Counted from the first letter of the stretch, positions 17,018 to 26,199 are shown. The stretch: DNA of 64,000 bases from Candidatus Rokuibacteriota bacterium (GCA_003220225.1 QHRU01000048.1:40935-104934), one strand, 5' to 3'. The notes: generated by a model from the sequence alone, not told the origin. Program-made: numbers and translations.

Positions 17018-18745
17018 GTGCGCGGGATCCCCCTCGGCGTCGCGGTCGTCGCGGCCGCGCTCTACCTGCTGCGGCTCGGGCACGCGCCGTACGTCGACCC
17101 GCCCGAGGGCTTTCACGCCGCCATCGCGCATGAGATGACTCGGCTCGGCGACTGGGTCACGCCGCACGTGAACGGCGTGCGGTATTTCGACAAGCCGCCT
17201 ATCCTCTACTGGATCATGGCCGGCGCGTTCGCCGCCGCCGGCGTCGGCGAAGCCGCCGCGCGCGTGGGCCCCGCGCTGGCCGCCGTCGGCATCGCCGCCG
17301 TCACCGCGCGGCTCGGCTTCATCCTCGGCGGCGGGCGCGTCGCGCTGCTGGCCGGGCTCATGGTCATCGCCAACCTCGGCATGTACCTGTACGGCCGGCT
17401 CGTGAAGCCGGACATGGTGTTCATCCTCTGCATCGTCCTGGCCTACACGGGCTTCGCCGTCGCGTACAAGGGCGCCGGGCGCTGGGGCCTCGTCGTCTTC
17501 TACGCGAGCCTCGGCGCGGCCACCATGACCAAGGACGTGCTCGGCGCGCTGGGTCCCCTCGTGGTGGTCGGCCTCTTCCTGATTCTCACGCGCGAGCGGC
17601 CGCTGGCCCCGTGGGCCCCGTGGTGGGGTGTGCTCCTGCTGCTGGCGCTCGTGGTGCCGTGGTACGCGCTCGTGGAGGCGAGGAACCCCGGCTTCCTCTG
17701 GTACACGCTCGTGGACAACCACCTGCTGAATTTCACGCGGCACCGCCTCTTCCCCGACGAGGACGTGCCGCTCGGCACGCTGCAATTCCTCGGCGTGACG
17801 CTCCTGGCCTTCCTGCCGTGGTCGCTCGCCACGCCGTGGGCGGTGGCGCGCGCGCTGCGCCGGCCGTGGGAGGACGTGACCGCGCGATTGTGGGTGCTGA
17901 TCGCGCTGTGGCCGATCGTCGTGATCGGCTTCTTCGCGCTGTCGCCGTTCAAGCTGCCGCACTACGGGCTGCCGGCCCTTCCCGCGCTGGCCCTGCTCGT
18001 GGCGCGGCTCTGGGACGAGTCGATCGACGCGGCGCCCGGCTCGCTGCGGCCGCGCGCGCTCATCGTGCCCATCATCGTCGTGTTCGTGCTGGCCGCCCTC
18101 GCATTCGGGCTGGCCGCCCTCGATCGGCTGCCGCTGCCCGCCGGCGCGATGGGCAACGTGGACCTCGCCACGCGCAACCTCGCCGCGCGCGGGCAGGTGT
18201 CGTCGCCGGCGCCGCTCGAGCCCTACCTGCCGGTCCTGCACACCTGCACCGTCATCTGCGGCGCCGGCGCGCTCGTGCTCGCGTGGGCCGCCTGGCGCCG
18301 GCGACCCGCTCTCGGCGCGTGGGCGGCCGTCGCGGTCACGCTGGCGTTCCTGCCGGCGGCGGGCGACGGCATGGCGCTCTTCGCGCGCAGCCGTTCGGTG
18401 CGCCCGGTGACGGAGGCGCTCGTGCTGCGTCTGAAGCCGGGCGATCAGGTCATGCACGAAGGGCCGCTCGAGAACAGCGGCTCGGTGCTGCTGGCGCTCG
18501 ACCGTCCCGTGACGATCGTGAACGGGCTGCAGTCCAATCTCGCGTTCGGCGCGACCTTCCCGGAGGCGCGCGACCGCTTCTGGGACGGCACGCGGCTGGC
18601 GCAGGAGTGGCCGAAGCCGGGCCGACGATTCTTGATCACGGGCGTCGGGCCCGAGCGCGGCGTGGTGCGCATGCTGCCGCCGGGCTCCGTGCGCCTGATC
18701 GCGAAGGCCGGGGGGCGGTGGCTGTATGCCAATGTTGAAAATTGA
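17018..18745 (+). CDS. GT39-like glycosyltransferase (ArnT-type membrane protein)
   Basis: A 575-residue polytopic protein with about 11-12 membrane helices. The first periplasmic loop has VDPPEGFHAAIAHEM, matching the catalytic acidic loop (usually DE) of ArnT/PMT-type lipid-linked sugar transferases; here D and E are split by two prolines. YFDKPPILYWIM and TMTKDVLGALGPL are typical of the family. It probably moves a sugar from a polyprenyl carrier to lipid or protein at the outer membrane face. It starts a four-gene glycan cluster. Confidence 0.85.
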   Translation: MRGIPLGVAVVAAALYLLRLGHAPYVDPPEGFHAAIAHEMTRLGDWVTPHVNGVRYFDKPPILYWIMAGAFAAAGVGEAAARVGPALAAVGIAAVTARLGFILGGGRVALLAGLMVIANLGMYLYGRLVKPDMVFILCIVLAYTGFAVAYKGAGRWGLVVFYASLGAATMTKDVLGALGPLVVVGLFLILTRERPLAPWAPWWGVLLLLALVVPWYALVEARNPGFLWYTLVDNHLLNFTRHRLFPDEDVPLGTLQFLGVTLLAFLPWSLATPWAVARALRRPWEDVTARLWVLIALWPIVVIGFFALSPFKLPHYGLPALPALALLVARLWDESIDAAPGSLRPRALIVPIIVVFVLAALAFGLAALDRLPLPAGAMGNVDLATRNLAARGQVSSPAPLEPYLPVLHTCTVICGAGALVLAWAAWRRRPALGAWAAVAVTLAFLPAAGDGMALFARSRSVRPVTEALVLRLKPGDQVMHEGPLENSGSVLLALDRPVTIVNGLQSNLAFGATFPEARDRFWDGTRLAQEWPKPGRRFLITGVGPERGVVRMLPPGSVRLIAKAGGRWLYANVEN

Positions 18746-19451
18746 GTGGCCGAAGTCGGATGATGGCCCGGTGAGCCGCGCGTCCCGCTACACGCTGAAG
18801 GGCGACCCGTACAGCAGCCACTCGGTCATCCTCGACTGGCTCGGCGACGGGCGCGGCCGCCGCCTCCTCGACGTCGGCGCCGCCGACGGGCTGCTCTCGC
18901 GCCGGCTGACCGAGCGCGGCTGGAAGGTGACCGGCCTGGAGGCCGATCCCGCGGCGGCGGCGGCGGGCGCCGCGCACTGCGAGCGCATGATCGTCGCCGA
19001 CCTCGACGCGGGCGTCCCGCCGCTGGAGGGTGGGTTCGACGCGATCGTCTGCGCCGACGTGCTCGAGCACCTGCGCGATCCCGCCGCCGCGCTGGCGGCC
19101 GTGCGCCACGCGCTGGCCCCGGACGGCGAGGTGGTGATCTCGATACCGAACGTCGCTCACCTCTGGGTGCGGCTCTCGCTCCTGGCCGGACGCTTCGACT
19201 ACGCCGAGCGCGGGATCCTCGATCGCACGCACTTGCGCTTCTTCACGCGGCGCACGCTGGTGGCGCTGGTGACCGGCGCCGGGCTCCGCGTGACGCGGCT
19301 GACGTCGACGCCGGTGCCACTCTATCAGGTGGTGCCGCCGCGCTGGCACGGGCGCGCGCTGGCGGCCGTCCATGCGCTGAGCGCGCGCAGCGCGCGCGTG
19401 ATGCCGCGCCTGCTCGCCTACCAGTTCGTCGTCGGGGCCAGGCGCGCGTGA
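18726..19451 (+). CDS. Class I SAM-dependent methyltransferase
   Basis: A 241-residue Rossmann methyltransferase. Motif I is RLLDVGAADGLLSRRL, the acidic second-strand end is GLEADPAA, and motif IV is VCADVLEHLRDP, followed by VVISIPNVAHL. This is the Methyltransf_11/23 type that often modifies sugars or lipids in glycan clusters. The ATG overlaps the end of the GT39 gene by 20 bp and the next gene overlaps its stop. Confidence 0.87.
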   Translation: MPMLKIEWPKSDDGPVSRASRYTLKGDPYSSHSVILDWLGDGRGRRLLDVGAADGLLSRRLTERGWKVTGLEADPAAAAAGAAHCERMIVADLDAGVPPLEGGFDAIVCADVLEHLRDPAAALAAVRHALAPDGEVVISIPNVAHLWVRLSLLAGRFDYAERGILDRTHLRFFTRRTLVALVTGAGLRVTRLTSTPVPLYQVVPPRWHGRALAAVHALSARSARVMPRLLAYQFVVGARRA

Positions 19452-20221
19452 GCCAGACGCGCGCGCCGAAAGTCGTCGTCGTGATGCCCGCCTACAACGC
19501 GGGCCGGACGCTGCGCATGACCTACGAGCAGCTGCCGAAGGACACGGTCAACCTCGTGATCCTCGTCGACGACGGCTCCACCGACGCCACGCTGGACGTC
19601 GCACGCCAGCTCGGGCTGGAGATCTTCGTCCACAATCGCAACTACGGCTACGGGGCCAACCAGAAGACCTGCTACACCGAAGCGCTGCACGCCGGCGCCG
19701 ACGTCGTGGTCATGGTCCATCCCGACTACCAGTACGATCCGACGCTGGTGCCGCAGATCGTCGAGCCCATCACGCGCGGCGCGGCCGACGTCGTGCTGGG
19801 CTCGCGGCTCAAGAGCGGCTCGGCGCTCGCGCAGGGGATGCCCTGGTGGAAGTTCGTCGCCAACCGGTTCCTCACGTGGGTCGAGAACCGCGCGTTCGGG
19901 CTGCGGTTGTCGGAGTACCACACGGGTTACCGCGCGTTCCGCCGCGAGGTGCTGGAGACGGTGAACTTCCGGGCGAACGCCGACGGCTTCATCTTCGACC
20001 AGGAGATCATCGCGCAGGTGGTGGCGGCACAGTTCCGCATCGCGGAGATTCCGGTGCCCACGCGCTACTTCCCCGAGGCCTCCTCCGCCAGCTTCCTCGC
20101 GTCCACCGTGTACGGCCTGCGCATCCTCGCCGTCGTCTTCTGGTATCTCCTCAGCAAGTGGGGTGTCCGGCGCTCGCGCCGGTTCGACAGCCTCCGCGCC
20201 CGCTACACGCGTCTCCGTTGA
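19448..20221 (+). CDS. Family 2 glycosyltransferase (dolichyl-phosphate-sugar synthase-like)
   Basis: A 257-residue GT2 enzyme. It opens VVVVMPAYNAGRTLRMTYEQ and has VDDGSTDAT and VMVHPDYQYDP (the metal-binding acidic site), then SRLKSGSALAQGMPWWK and YHTGYRAFRREVLE. It probably transfers a nucleotide sugar onto a polyprenyl phosphate, making the donor for the GT39 enzyme two genes upstream. GTG start overlapping the previous stop. Confidence 0.9.
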   Translation: MSQTRAPKVVVVMPAYNAGRTLRMTYEQLPKDTVNLVILVDDGSTDATLDVARQLGLEIFVHNRNYGYGANQKTCYTEALHAGADVVVMVHPDYQYDPTLVPQIVEPITRGAADVVLGSRLKSGSALAQGMPWWKFVANRFLTWVENRAFGLRLSEYHTGYRAFRREVLETVNFRANADGFIFDQEIIAQVVAAQFRIAEIPVPTRYFPEASSASFLASTVYGLRILAVVFWYLLSKWGVRRSRRFDSLRARYTRLR

Positions 20222-21747
20222 GAGGGCTCGCGCGCGGGCTGGACGGCGCGGCCCTCGTGCTCGCCGCGCTGGCGGTCGCCGTGCTCGCCGCCGGGCGCGT
20301 GCGCCTCGGGGGGGTGACCCTCGAGCGCGCGGAAGATCTCGTGGTCGTGCTGGCGCTGGTCGTCGGCGCGCGGCTGGCGCTGGCGCCCGTCGCGCTGCCT
20401 CGCATCTCGCCGCGCGCGCTGGTCGCCGGCGGCGTCGCCATCTACGTCCTCGCCATGGGTGTGGTCGTCGTCACCCGTCACGTGGCGCTGCGCACCCACG
20501 CGCTCGACCTCGGCTATTACATCCAGGTCGTGTGGAACCTGGCCCACGGCAACGGCGCGCGGGTCACGCTGCCGCCGATGCACGCGTGGGGCGATCACTT
20601 CTCGCCCATCCTTTATGTCTTCGTCCCGCTGGGGTGGCTGGCGCCCGGTGCGAGCGCGCTCCTGCTGGCGCAGACGCTCATCTTCGCGGCCGGTGCCGTC
20701 CCCATGGCGGCCTTCGCCGCGCGCCGGCTCGGCGACGCTCGTCTCGGAGCGGGCTTCGCGCTGCTCTATCTCTCGAGCCCGACGCTGCACGGCATCAACG
20801 TCCGAGACATCCACCCGGCGGCCTTCGCGATCCCGCTGCTGATCACCGCCGCGTGGGCGGTGGACGCGGGGCGCCCCGCGTGGGCCGCCGTGGCCGTCGT
20901 GGCCGCGCTCGCCGGGCGCGAGGACGCCGCGATCGCCGGCGTCGGCTTCGGCGTGTGGCTGGCGCTGGCGCGCCGTCGATGGGCGGTCGGCGCCGCCGTC
21001 GCCGTCGCCTGCGTCGCCCTGCTGTGGCTCGACATGAACGTGCTCATGCCGCATTTCCGCGGCGAGCCGTACCCTCATCTCGTCAAGCGCTACGCCTATC
21101 TCGGCGAGACGCTGCCCGAGGTGCTCGCCAGCGTGGTTGTGCGGCCGTGGCGCTGGGCGCGCGTCGTGTTCACGCCCGAGAAGGCGCTCTACCTGCTCGC
21201 ACTGCTGGCGCCGCTCGGCCTTCTGCCGCTCGCGGCGCCGGGCGCCGCGGCCGCCGCGCTGCCCGGGCTGGCCGTGAACCTCCTGTCCACCGACGCCTTC
21301 CTCTTCCACCACCGCACGCCCTACCAGGCGTTCGTGCTGCCGTTCCTGATGCTGGCGGCGGTCGAGGGCTTCGCCACGCTGCGCGAGGCCGCGTGGTGGC
21401 CGCGGCGAATTCCGCGCGTCGCGCCCCTCGTCGCCGCCGGCGTGGTGGCCGTCGTGCTCGCCTCGCGCACGGTGAACGAGCTCGGCGTCAGCAAGTGGGC
21501 GCTGGGTCCGGAGCAGCGCGCGGCCCACGCGCTGATGACGCGCGTGCCGCCGCTGATCCCCGTGAGCGTCAACGAGCGGCTGGTGCCGCATCTCGCCACG
21601 CGCGCCGAGTGCTACATCTTCCCGGCGGGCGTCGACCGCGCGCAATGGGTGCTGGATCGCGAGTCGAGCATCACGCGCGAGAAGGTGGGCGGCTTCGAGG
21701 TCGTCGCGCGCGAGCGGGGCTGGACGCTGCTGCGGCGAAAGTCTTAA
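20218..21747 (+). CDS. DUF2079 polytopic membrane protein
   Basis: A 509-residue protein with about ten membrane helices. It contains the DUF2079 landmarks THALDLGYYIQVVWNLAHG, HAWGDHFSP and NVRDIHPAAFAIPLL, a fold related to GT-C glycosyltransferases. The C-terminal soluble part (SKWALGPEQRAAHALM onward) resembles the periplasmic domain of such proteins. TTG start overlapping the GT2 stop (TTGA). It probably belongs to the same glycan assembly pathway. Confidence 0.75.
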   Translation: MRGLARGLDGAALVLAALAVAVLAAGRVRLGGVTLERAEDLVVVLALVVGARLALAPVALPRISPRALVAGGVAIYVLAMGVVVVTRHVALRTHALDLGYYIQVVWNLAHGNGARVTLPPMHAWGDHFSPILYVFVPLGWLAPGASALLLAQTLIFAAGAVPMAAFAARRLGDARLGAGFALLYLSSPTLHGINVRDIHPAAFAIPLLITAAWAVDAGRPAWAAVAVVAALAGREDAAIAGVGFGVWLALARRRWAVGAAVAVACVALLWLDMNVLMPHFRGEPYPHLVKRYAYLGETLPEVLASVVVRPWRWARVVFTPEKALYLLALLAPLGLLPLAAPGAAAAALPGLAVNLLSTDAFLFHHRTPYQAFVLPFLMLAAVEGFATLREAAWWPRRIPRVAPLVAAGVVAVVLASRTVNELGVSKWALGPEQRAAHALMTRVPPLIPVSVNERLVPHLATRAECYIFPAGVDRAQWVLDRESSITREKVGGFEVVARERGWTLLRRKS

Positions 21748-22133
21748 GACGCGGCGCGGCCGAGCACGTGCGACGCGTGGTGGTGGACCATGCGCCACCC
21801 GCCATCACTCCGCTCGAAGAGGTTCGTCGCGAGGATCGAGGTGACACCGACGCGGCCGTTCGTCTCGGACAGGATGTTCTCGGTGCAGGTGACCCAGGCG
21901 AGGTCGCCGTCGCCCGCCGCCCGCACGTCGGTGAGCGTGAAGCTCATCTCCTGCGTGTTGGCGAAGATCGCCTCCCACGACGCGCGCACGGCCTCCCAGC
22001 CGGTGAGGAGCGGCCAGCCCGGGTGCACGCACTTGACGTGCTCGCCGTGCGCCCACACCTCTTCCATCGCGCGCAGGTCGAGCGCCTCGAACGCGCGGTA
22101 GAAGCGCGCGTTCGCCTCTTCGACGTCTTTCAC
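21744..22133 (-). CDS. SnoaL-like/NTF2-fold protein
   Basis: A 129-residue NTF2-fold (DUF4440/SnoaL-like) protein: DVEEANARFYRAFEALDLRA, WAHGEHVKCVHPGWP, then AWVTCTENILSE and WRMVHHHASHV. The histidine-lined cavity could bind a small ligand. GTG start at 22133; an upstream extension in the same frame is low-complexity and lies inside the Rieske gene, so it was not used. It ends 4 bp inside the convergent DUF2079 gene. Confidence 0.72.
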   Translation of the reverse strand: MKDVEEANARFYRAFEALDLRAMEEVWAHGEHVKCVHPGWPLLTGWEAVRASWEAIFANTQEMSFTLTDVRAAGDGDLAWVTCTENILSETNGRVGVTSILATNLFERSDGGWRMVHHHASHVLGRAAS

Positions 22134-22146
22134 GGGCCGGCGTGTT

Positions 22147-22500
22147 TCACGGGCAGGTGACGACGAGGATGTCGCCCTCGCGCCGCAGGGGCAGGCGCGT
22201 GAGCGAGTCGCCGGCACACGGGCCGGCCGTGCAGTAGCCGGTGGCGGGCTCGTAGAGGGCGCCGTGCGTGGAGCAAATGAACGTGCGGCCGTCCTCGGCG
22301 AAGAACTCGTTGGGCCAGAGGTCGAGGGGGGTGCCGACGTGGGGGCAGCGGTTGACGTACGCGTGGTATTCGCCGTCGTGATTGACGACGAATCCCTCGA
22401 CACCGCGCCCGCGGCACTCGAGCCGGAACTTCGTCGTCCGCCCGGGCGTCAGCTCGGCGGCGGAACAGCGCCACTCCGCCGGGGCCGTCATGCGCTGCAT
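22147..22500 (-). CDS. Rieske [2Fe-2S] ferredoxin-like protein
   Basis: A 117-residue single Rieske domain. Both cluster-binding boxes are present: C-x-H in NRCPHVGTPLD and C-x2-H in ICSTHGALYEPATGYC. An extra CxxG (TAGPCAGD) follows. No oxygenase large subunit is nearby, so it is probably a stand-alone electron carrier. It shares a unit with the SnoaL-like gene 13 bp downstream. Confidence 0.9.
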   Translation of the reverse strand: MQRMTAPAEWRCSAAELTPGRTTKFRLECRGRGVEGFVVNHDGEYHAYVNRCPHVGTPLDLWPNEFFAEDGRTFICSTHGALYEPATGYCTAGPCAGDSLTRLPLRREGDILVVTCP

Positions 22501-22502
22501 GT

Positions 22503-22508
22503 TACCAT
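22503..22508 (+). promoter_or_regulatory. -10 element, leaderless ABC transporter transcript
   Basis: TACCAT is followed by 6 nt and the ATG at 22515. The whole gap to the divergent Rieske start is only 14 bp, so no room exists for a normal leader. Confidence 0.4.
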
Positions 22509-22514
22509 CGAGCC

Positions 22515-23468
22515 ATGCCTTCGCCCGCCTCGGCCCTCGCCATCGACGCGCGCGAGGTGGCGAAGACGTTCCGCTCCGGATGGCTCCGCCCCCGCGAGAC
22601 GGCCGCGCTGCGCGGCGCGACGCTCGCCGTCCCTCGCGGCGCCATCGTCGGGCTGCTCGGCCCGAACGGCGCCGGCAAGACGACGTTCCTGTCGATCCTC
22701 GCCACGCTGCTCATCCCCGACCGCGGCACCGTGCGTGTGCTCGGGCTGGACGTCGTGCGCGACTCGATGGCGCTGCGGCGGCGTCTGAACATGGCCAGCG
22801 GACGGCCGTCGTTCCTCTGGAGCCTGCGGGTGGCCGAGATCGTCGCCTTCTACGGCCGCCTCTACGGGCTCTCGGGGGCGGCGCTGCGCGCGCGCGTGGA
22901 CGCCCTGATCGAGCAGTACGAGCTGACGCCGTACCGCCGCGTGCCGTACAGCGAGCTCTCCACGGGGCTCAAGCAGCGCGTCGCCCTGGCGAAGTCGCTC
23001 GTCAACGATCCCGAGCTGCTCTTCCTCGACGAGCCGACGCTGGGGCTCGATCCCGACGTGTCGATGCGCGTGCGCGCGCACATCGCGGCCCTGCGCCGCG
23101 AGCGCGGCGTGACGATTCTCTTGACGACGCACTACATGCGCGAGGCCGAGGAGCTGTGTGACGAGGTGGCCTTCATCAAGGCCGGCCGCATCCTGGACGC
23201 CGGCACGCCCGACGAGCTCAAGCGCCGGATCGGCCTCGGTGACGTGATCGCGCTGCGGCTGGAGCCGGCGGCGCCGGCGTGGCTCGCCGAGGCACCGGGC
23301 GTGCTGCGCTGCGCGTCCGCCGACGGCTGGACGAAATGCACGGTGGACGACGCGGAGAAGCGGCTACCCGACCTGCTGCGGCAGCTGTTCGCCGAGGGCG
23401 TCACCGTGCGCAACGTGCGCGTGCGCGAGCCCGAGCTGGAGGAGGTGTTCGTTGAGCTGGCGCGCTGA
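22515..23468 (+). CDS. ABC-2 type exporter, ATPase subunit
   Basis: A 317-residue ATP-binding subunit. Walker A is GPNGAGKTT (residues 49-57), the signature is STGLKQRVALA, Walker B is LLFLDEPTLGLDP and the H-loop is LTTHYMREAEEL. The C-terminal extension (about 230-317) is the regulatory domain seen in NatA/DrrA/CcmA-type exporters. The permease gene overlaps its end by 17 bp. Confidence 0.93.
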   Translation: MPSPASALAIDAREVAKTFRSGWLRPRETAALRGATLAVPRGAIVGLLGPNGAGKTTFLSILATLLIPDRGTVRVLGLDVVRDSMALRRRLNMASGRPSFLWSLRVAEIVAFYGRLYGLSGAALRARVDALIEQYELTPYRRVPYSELSTGLKQRVALAKSLVNDPELLFLDEPTLGLDPDVSMRVRAHIAALRRERGVTILLTTHYMREAEELCDEVAFIKAGRILDAGTPDELKRRIGLGDVIALRLEPAAPAWLAEAPGVLRCASADGWTKCTVDDAEKRLPDLLRQLFAEGVTVRNVRVREPELEEVFVELAR

Positions 23469-24246
23469 CCTCCTCGCGGTGTGGGCGGTGGTCGTGCGCA
23501 ACGCGCTGATGGCGTCGCGCAACGTGTTCTTCTTCTTCGAGCTGCTCTTCTGGCCGATCGTGGGCGTGGTCTCCATCGGGCTCATGACGAAGTTCCTCGG
23601 GATCACCCCGGCGCAGGCGTCGTTCGTCCTCATCGGGACCATCGCGCTGTCCGTCGTCAACGTGTGCCAGCTCGAGGTCGCCTACGCGGTCCTGATGGAC
23701 GTCTGGTCGAAGTCCATCAAGCACCAGTTCCTGGCGCCCATCGGCATCCGCCACCTCACCGTCGGCTCCTGGGTGGTCGGCATGGTGCGCGGCAGCCTGC
23801 TGTTCACGCTGCTGGCGGTGCTGGCCTGGTGGGCGTTCGACTTCCGGGTGCTCGCGGCGGGCGGGGGCGCGGTCGGGCTGTTCCTGTTCGGCTGCTTCCT
23901 CAACGCGTGGATCGTCGGCGTGTTCGTCTGCGCGCTCATCACGCTCTTCGGCAACCGCGCCGAGGCGTTCGCGTGGGCCAGCGTGAACCTCGTGCTGGTG
24001 CTGGCCGGCATCTACTATCCCGTCTCCGTGCTGCCGGAGCCGGCGGCGACCCTGGCGCGCGCCATCCCGTTGACATACTTCCTCGACGCCTACCGCTCGC
24101 ACTTCGGCTTCGCCTCGGAGTTCGCGGCGCCGATCGCGACGGGCCTGGCGCTGTCGGTCGTGTACGCGGTCGTCGCGCACCTCGCGTTCTACGCGTCCGT
24201 GCAGCGCGCGCGGCGCACCGGGCTGCTCCTCAAAATGTCGGAGTGA
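23452..24246 (+). CDS. ABC-2 type exporter, permease subunit
   Basis: A 264-residue ABC2_membrane protein with six predicted helices and the family stretch GIYYPVSVLPEPAATLARAIP before the last helices. It starts with TTG inside the ATPase gene, indicating coupling. The exported substrate (lipid, drug or polysaccharide) is not evident; the glycan cluster just upstream is a hint only. Confidence 0.88.
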   Translation: MSWRADLLAVWAVVVRNALMASRNVFFFFELLFWPIVGVVSIGLMTKFLGITPAQASFVLIGTIALSVVNVCQLEVAYAVLMDVWSKSIKHQFLAPIGIRHLTVGSWVVGMVRGSLLFTLLAVLAWWAFDFRVLAAGGGAVGLFLFGCFLNAWIVGVFVCALITLFGNRAEAFAWASVNLVLVLAGIYYPVSVLPEPAATLARAIPLTYFLDAYRSHFGFASEFAAPIATGLALSVVYAVVAHLAFYASVQRARRTGLLLKMSE

Positions 24247-24248
24247 TC

Positions 24249-24860
24249 ATGGACACCCCCTTCGCCAGGATCTCGCCGTGCACCTTTGCCGAGGTCGTCA
24301 CGCGCGATCGCGTGATGGATCCGGCGATCCGCCCGCTGTGGCAGCCGATGCCGCGCCTGGCGGGCCCCGCATATCCCGTCGCGTGTCCCGCCGGCGACAA
24401 CTTGATGCTGCACGTGGCGATCCACCGGGCCCCGGCGGGCTCGGTGATCGTCTGCGCGGCCGGCGACTCCAACTGGGCCATGGCCGGTGGCAACGTCTGC
24501 GCCTACGCGCAGCAGCGCGGCATCGCCGGCTTCGTCGTGGACGGCGTCATCCGTGACCTCGCCGAGACCCGTAAGAACAAGTTCCCCGTGTTCGGCCGTG
24601 GCGTGATCCCGATCCCCGGCGTGCGCAAGACGGCCGGGCTCATCAACGTCACGGTCGTCTGCGGGGGCGTGACGGTGGCGCCGGGGGACATGGTGATCGC
24701 CGACGAGGAGGGAATCGTCGTGCTGCCGAAGGCGCAGGCGGCGGACATGCTCGCCAAGGCGCAGGCGCGCGCCAAGAAGGAAGAGGAGACGACGCTCGAG
24801 CAGTGGGTGAAGAATCACAAGGAGCGGATCGACGAAGCGGTGAAGACGCTCGGGATTTAG
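24249..24860 (+). CDS. RraA-like / HMG aldolase family protein
   Basis: A 203-residue RraA-fold protein: CPAGDNLMLHVAI, GSVIVCAAGDSNWAMAGG and FVVDGVIRDLAE, the last containing the Arg-Asp pair used for metal and substrate in 4-hydroxy-4-methyl-2-oxoglutarate aldolases. A charged C-terminal helix (KKEEETTLEQWVKNHKERID) follows. It could be a pyruvate aldolase or oxaloacetate decarboxylase; RNase E inhibition is true only for some members. It ends before a strong hairpin. Confidence 0.8.
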   Translation: MDTPFARISPCTFAEVVTRDRVMDPAIRPLWQPMPRLAGPAYPVACPAGDNLMLHVAIHRAPAGSVIVCAAGDSNWAMAGGNVCAYAQQRGIAGFVVDGVIRDLAETRKNKFPVFGRGVIPIPGVRKTAGLINVTVVCGGVTVAPGDMVIADEEGIVVLPKAQAADMLAKAQARAKKEEETTLEQWVKNHKERIDEAVKTLGI

Positions 24861-24864
24861 GGCC

Positions 24865-24892
24865 GGCGGCGCGGCCCCCCGGCCGCGCCGCC
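24865..24892. terminator. Hairpin between convergent genes
   Basis: A perfect 12-bp stem (GGCGGCGCGGCC and its complement) with a CCCC loop lies 5 bp after the RraA-like stop. It has no T-run, so it is a GC-rich, possibly bidirectional, stop or mRNA 3'-end stabiliser for the two converging genes. Confidence 0.5.
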
Positions 24893-24897
24893 GCCTC

Positions 24898-24978
24898 ATG
24901 GGGGGCCTCGAAGGGCCCCCCATACCCCCCAAACGTTCGGAGCGCCCCGGGGTGAACCCGGGCGCTCCTCTACCCCGC
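24898..24978 (-). repeat. Two-hairpin intergenic repeat, copy A
   Basis: One of four related copies in this window. Hairpin 1 is GGGGGGCC / GGCCCCCC with loop TCGAAG; then CATACCCCCCAAACGTTCGG; hairpin 2 pairs AGCGCCC with GGGCGCT around a GTGAA core. It is nearly identical over about 70 bp to copy B (38965-39071). Its far end abuts the stop codon of the glycerophosphodiesterase gene. Strand is set so that copies B and C are plus. Confidence 0.8.
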
Positions 24979-26199
24979 CTAACGACACTCGCCTGCGACG
25001 AGACAATCGGCGAAGTCGCGATCGCGGCCGAGTTGCAGCAGCAGACGCGCCACCACACCGGTGTCCGTGAAGTCGGTGAAGATCCCGTCGACGCCCAGCT
25101 CGAAGAACATGAGGATCTCGCTCACCGGGTTGGCGTGGTAGTTCGCGGCCAGTCGCTTGGGCTCGTTACGGAACGTCCACGTGTGCACGAGCAGGCCGTG
25201 CCGGTGGGCGCGCGCGACGAGGTCGGTCGGCCGGAGCAGGGCACGGTCCGATTCGTCGATCTTGCCGTCGCCGTTCTCGTCGCCCACGTGGCCGTCGCCG
25301 TTGAGATCGACGGCGGCCGTGCTGACGATGTAGCGCTTCCAGGGGCCGATGCCGTCGGCATAGGTCTTGACCTCGCGCAGCCCCTCGTCGGTGGTGAGGA
25401 ATTCGAAGCGGCGCGCCAGCAGCCGCGGATCCCCCGACGCCGTCCAGTCGTACGGCCGGTCGAACGGCGCCGTGAAATCGAGAGTGCCGTCGGGGTTGAC
25501 GTCGTTGGCGTCGATCAGCTGGATCGACCGGTTGTTCGTCAGCTGCCGCAGCTTCTTGAGGCTCGAAGGCTCGAACGACTGCAGGAAGACGGGGGAGTCA
25601 CGCCGATCCCAGCCGGCGGCGCGAAGGGTGCGCGCGAGGCGACCCTCGAGCGGCAAGCCGAGGGACTCGTGGTAGGTCGGGTGCTTGGTCTCGGGATAGA
25701 TGCCGATGGTGCGGCCCTTCTCGCGCGACTTCCGCTTGACGAGGTCGATGATCTCCTCGAGGGTCGGGATCTCGAAGCGGCCGTTGAACTGCTGTGGGCG
25801 GTCGGCGAAGGGCTGCACGGCACGCAGCGTCTTGATCTCCCGCAGCGTGAAGTCCGAGGCGAACCAGCCCTCTTCCGTGGCGCCGTCGATGGTGGCGGCG
25901 CGCCGGCGGCCGGCGAATTCCGGGCGCCGGCTCACGTCGGTGGTCGCGATCAGGTTGGGCTCGTGGCGCGCGATCAGGTGGCCGTCCTTCGTCGCCACGA
26001 GGTCCGGCTCGACAAAATCGGCGCCCAGCTCGATGGCGAGCGCGTAGCCTTCCAGCGTGTGGTCGGGCAGGTAGCCCGCGGTGCCGCGATGGCCGATGAC
26101 GAGCGGCGCGTCGCGCCGCGACTCGGCGAGGGCGGGAGCGGCGACGGCGAGGACGGCGAGCGTCAGGAGCAGGCTCAGGAAACGGACGCAGGCGCGCAT
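24979..26199 (-). CDS. glpQ: Secreted glycerophosphodiester phosphodiesterase with EF-hand-like insert
   Basis: A 406-residue GlpQ-type enzyme that hydrolyses glycerophosphodiesters to glycerol 3-phosphate and an alcohol. The signal peptide is RFLSLLLTLAVLAVAAPALA. Active-site residues are in VIGHRGTAGYLPDHT (His, Arg), FVEPDLVATKDGHLIARHE (Glu, Asp, His), and IYPETKHP. At residues 298-318 an insert reads DLNGDGHVGDENGDGKIDES, two overlapping EF-hand/dockerin-type calcium loops, which is unusual inside the barrel. The ATG at 26199 has GGGAGG before it. Confidence 0.92.
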   Translation of the reverse strand: MRACVRFLSLLLTLAVLAVAAPALAESRRDAPLVIGHRGTAGYLPDHTLEGYALAIELGADFVEPDLVATKDGHLIARHEPNLIATTDVSRRPEFAGRRRAATIDGATEEGWFASDFTLREIKTLRAVQPFADRPQQFNGRFEIPTLEEIIDLVKRKSREKGRTIGIYPETKHPTYHESLGLPLEGRLARTLRAAGWDRRDSPVFLQSFEPSSLKKLRQLTNNRSIQLIDANDVNPDGTLDFTAPFDRPYDWTASGDPRLLARRFEFLTTDEGLREVKTYADGIGPWKRYIVSTAAVDLNGDGHVGDENGDGKIDESDRALLRPTDLVARAHRHGLLVHTWTFRNEPKRLAANYHANPVSEILMFFELGVDGIFTDFTDTGVVARLLLQLGRDRDFADCLVAGECR

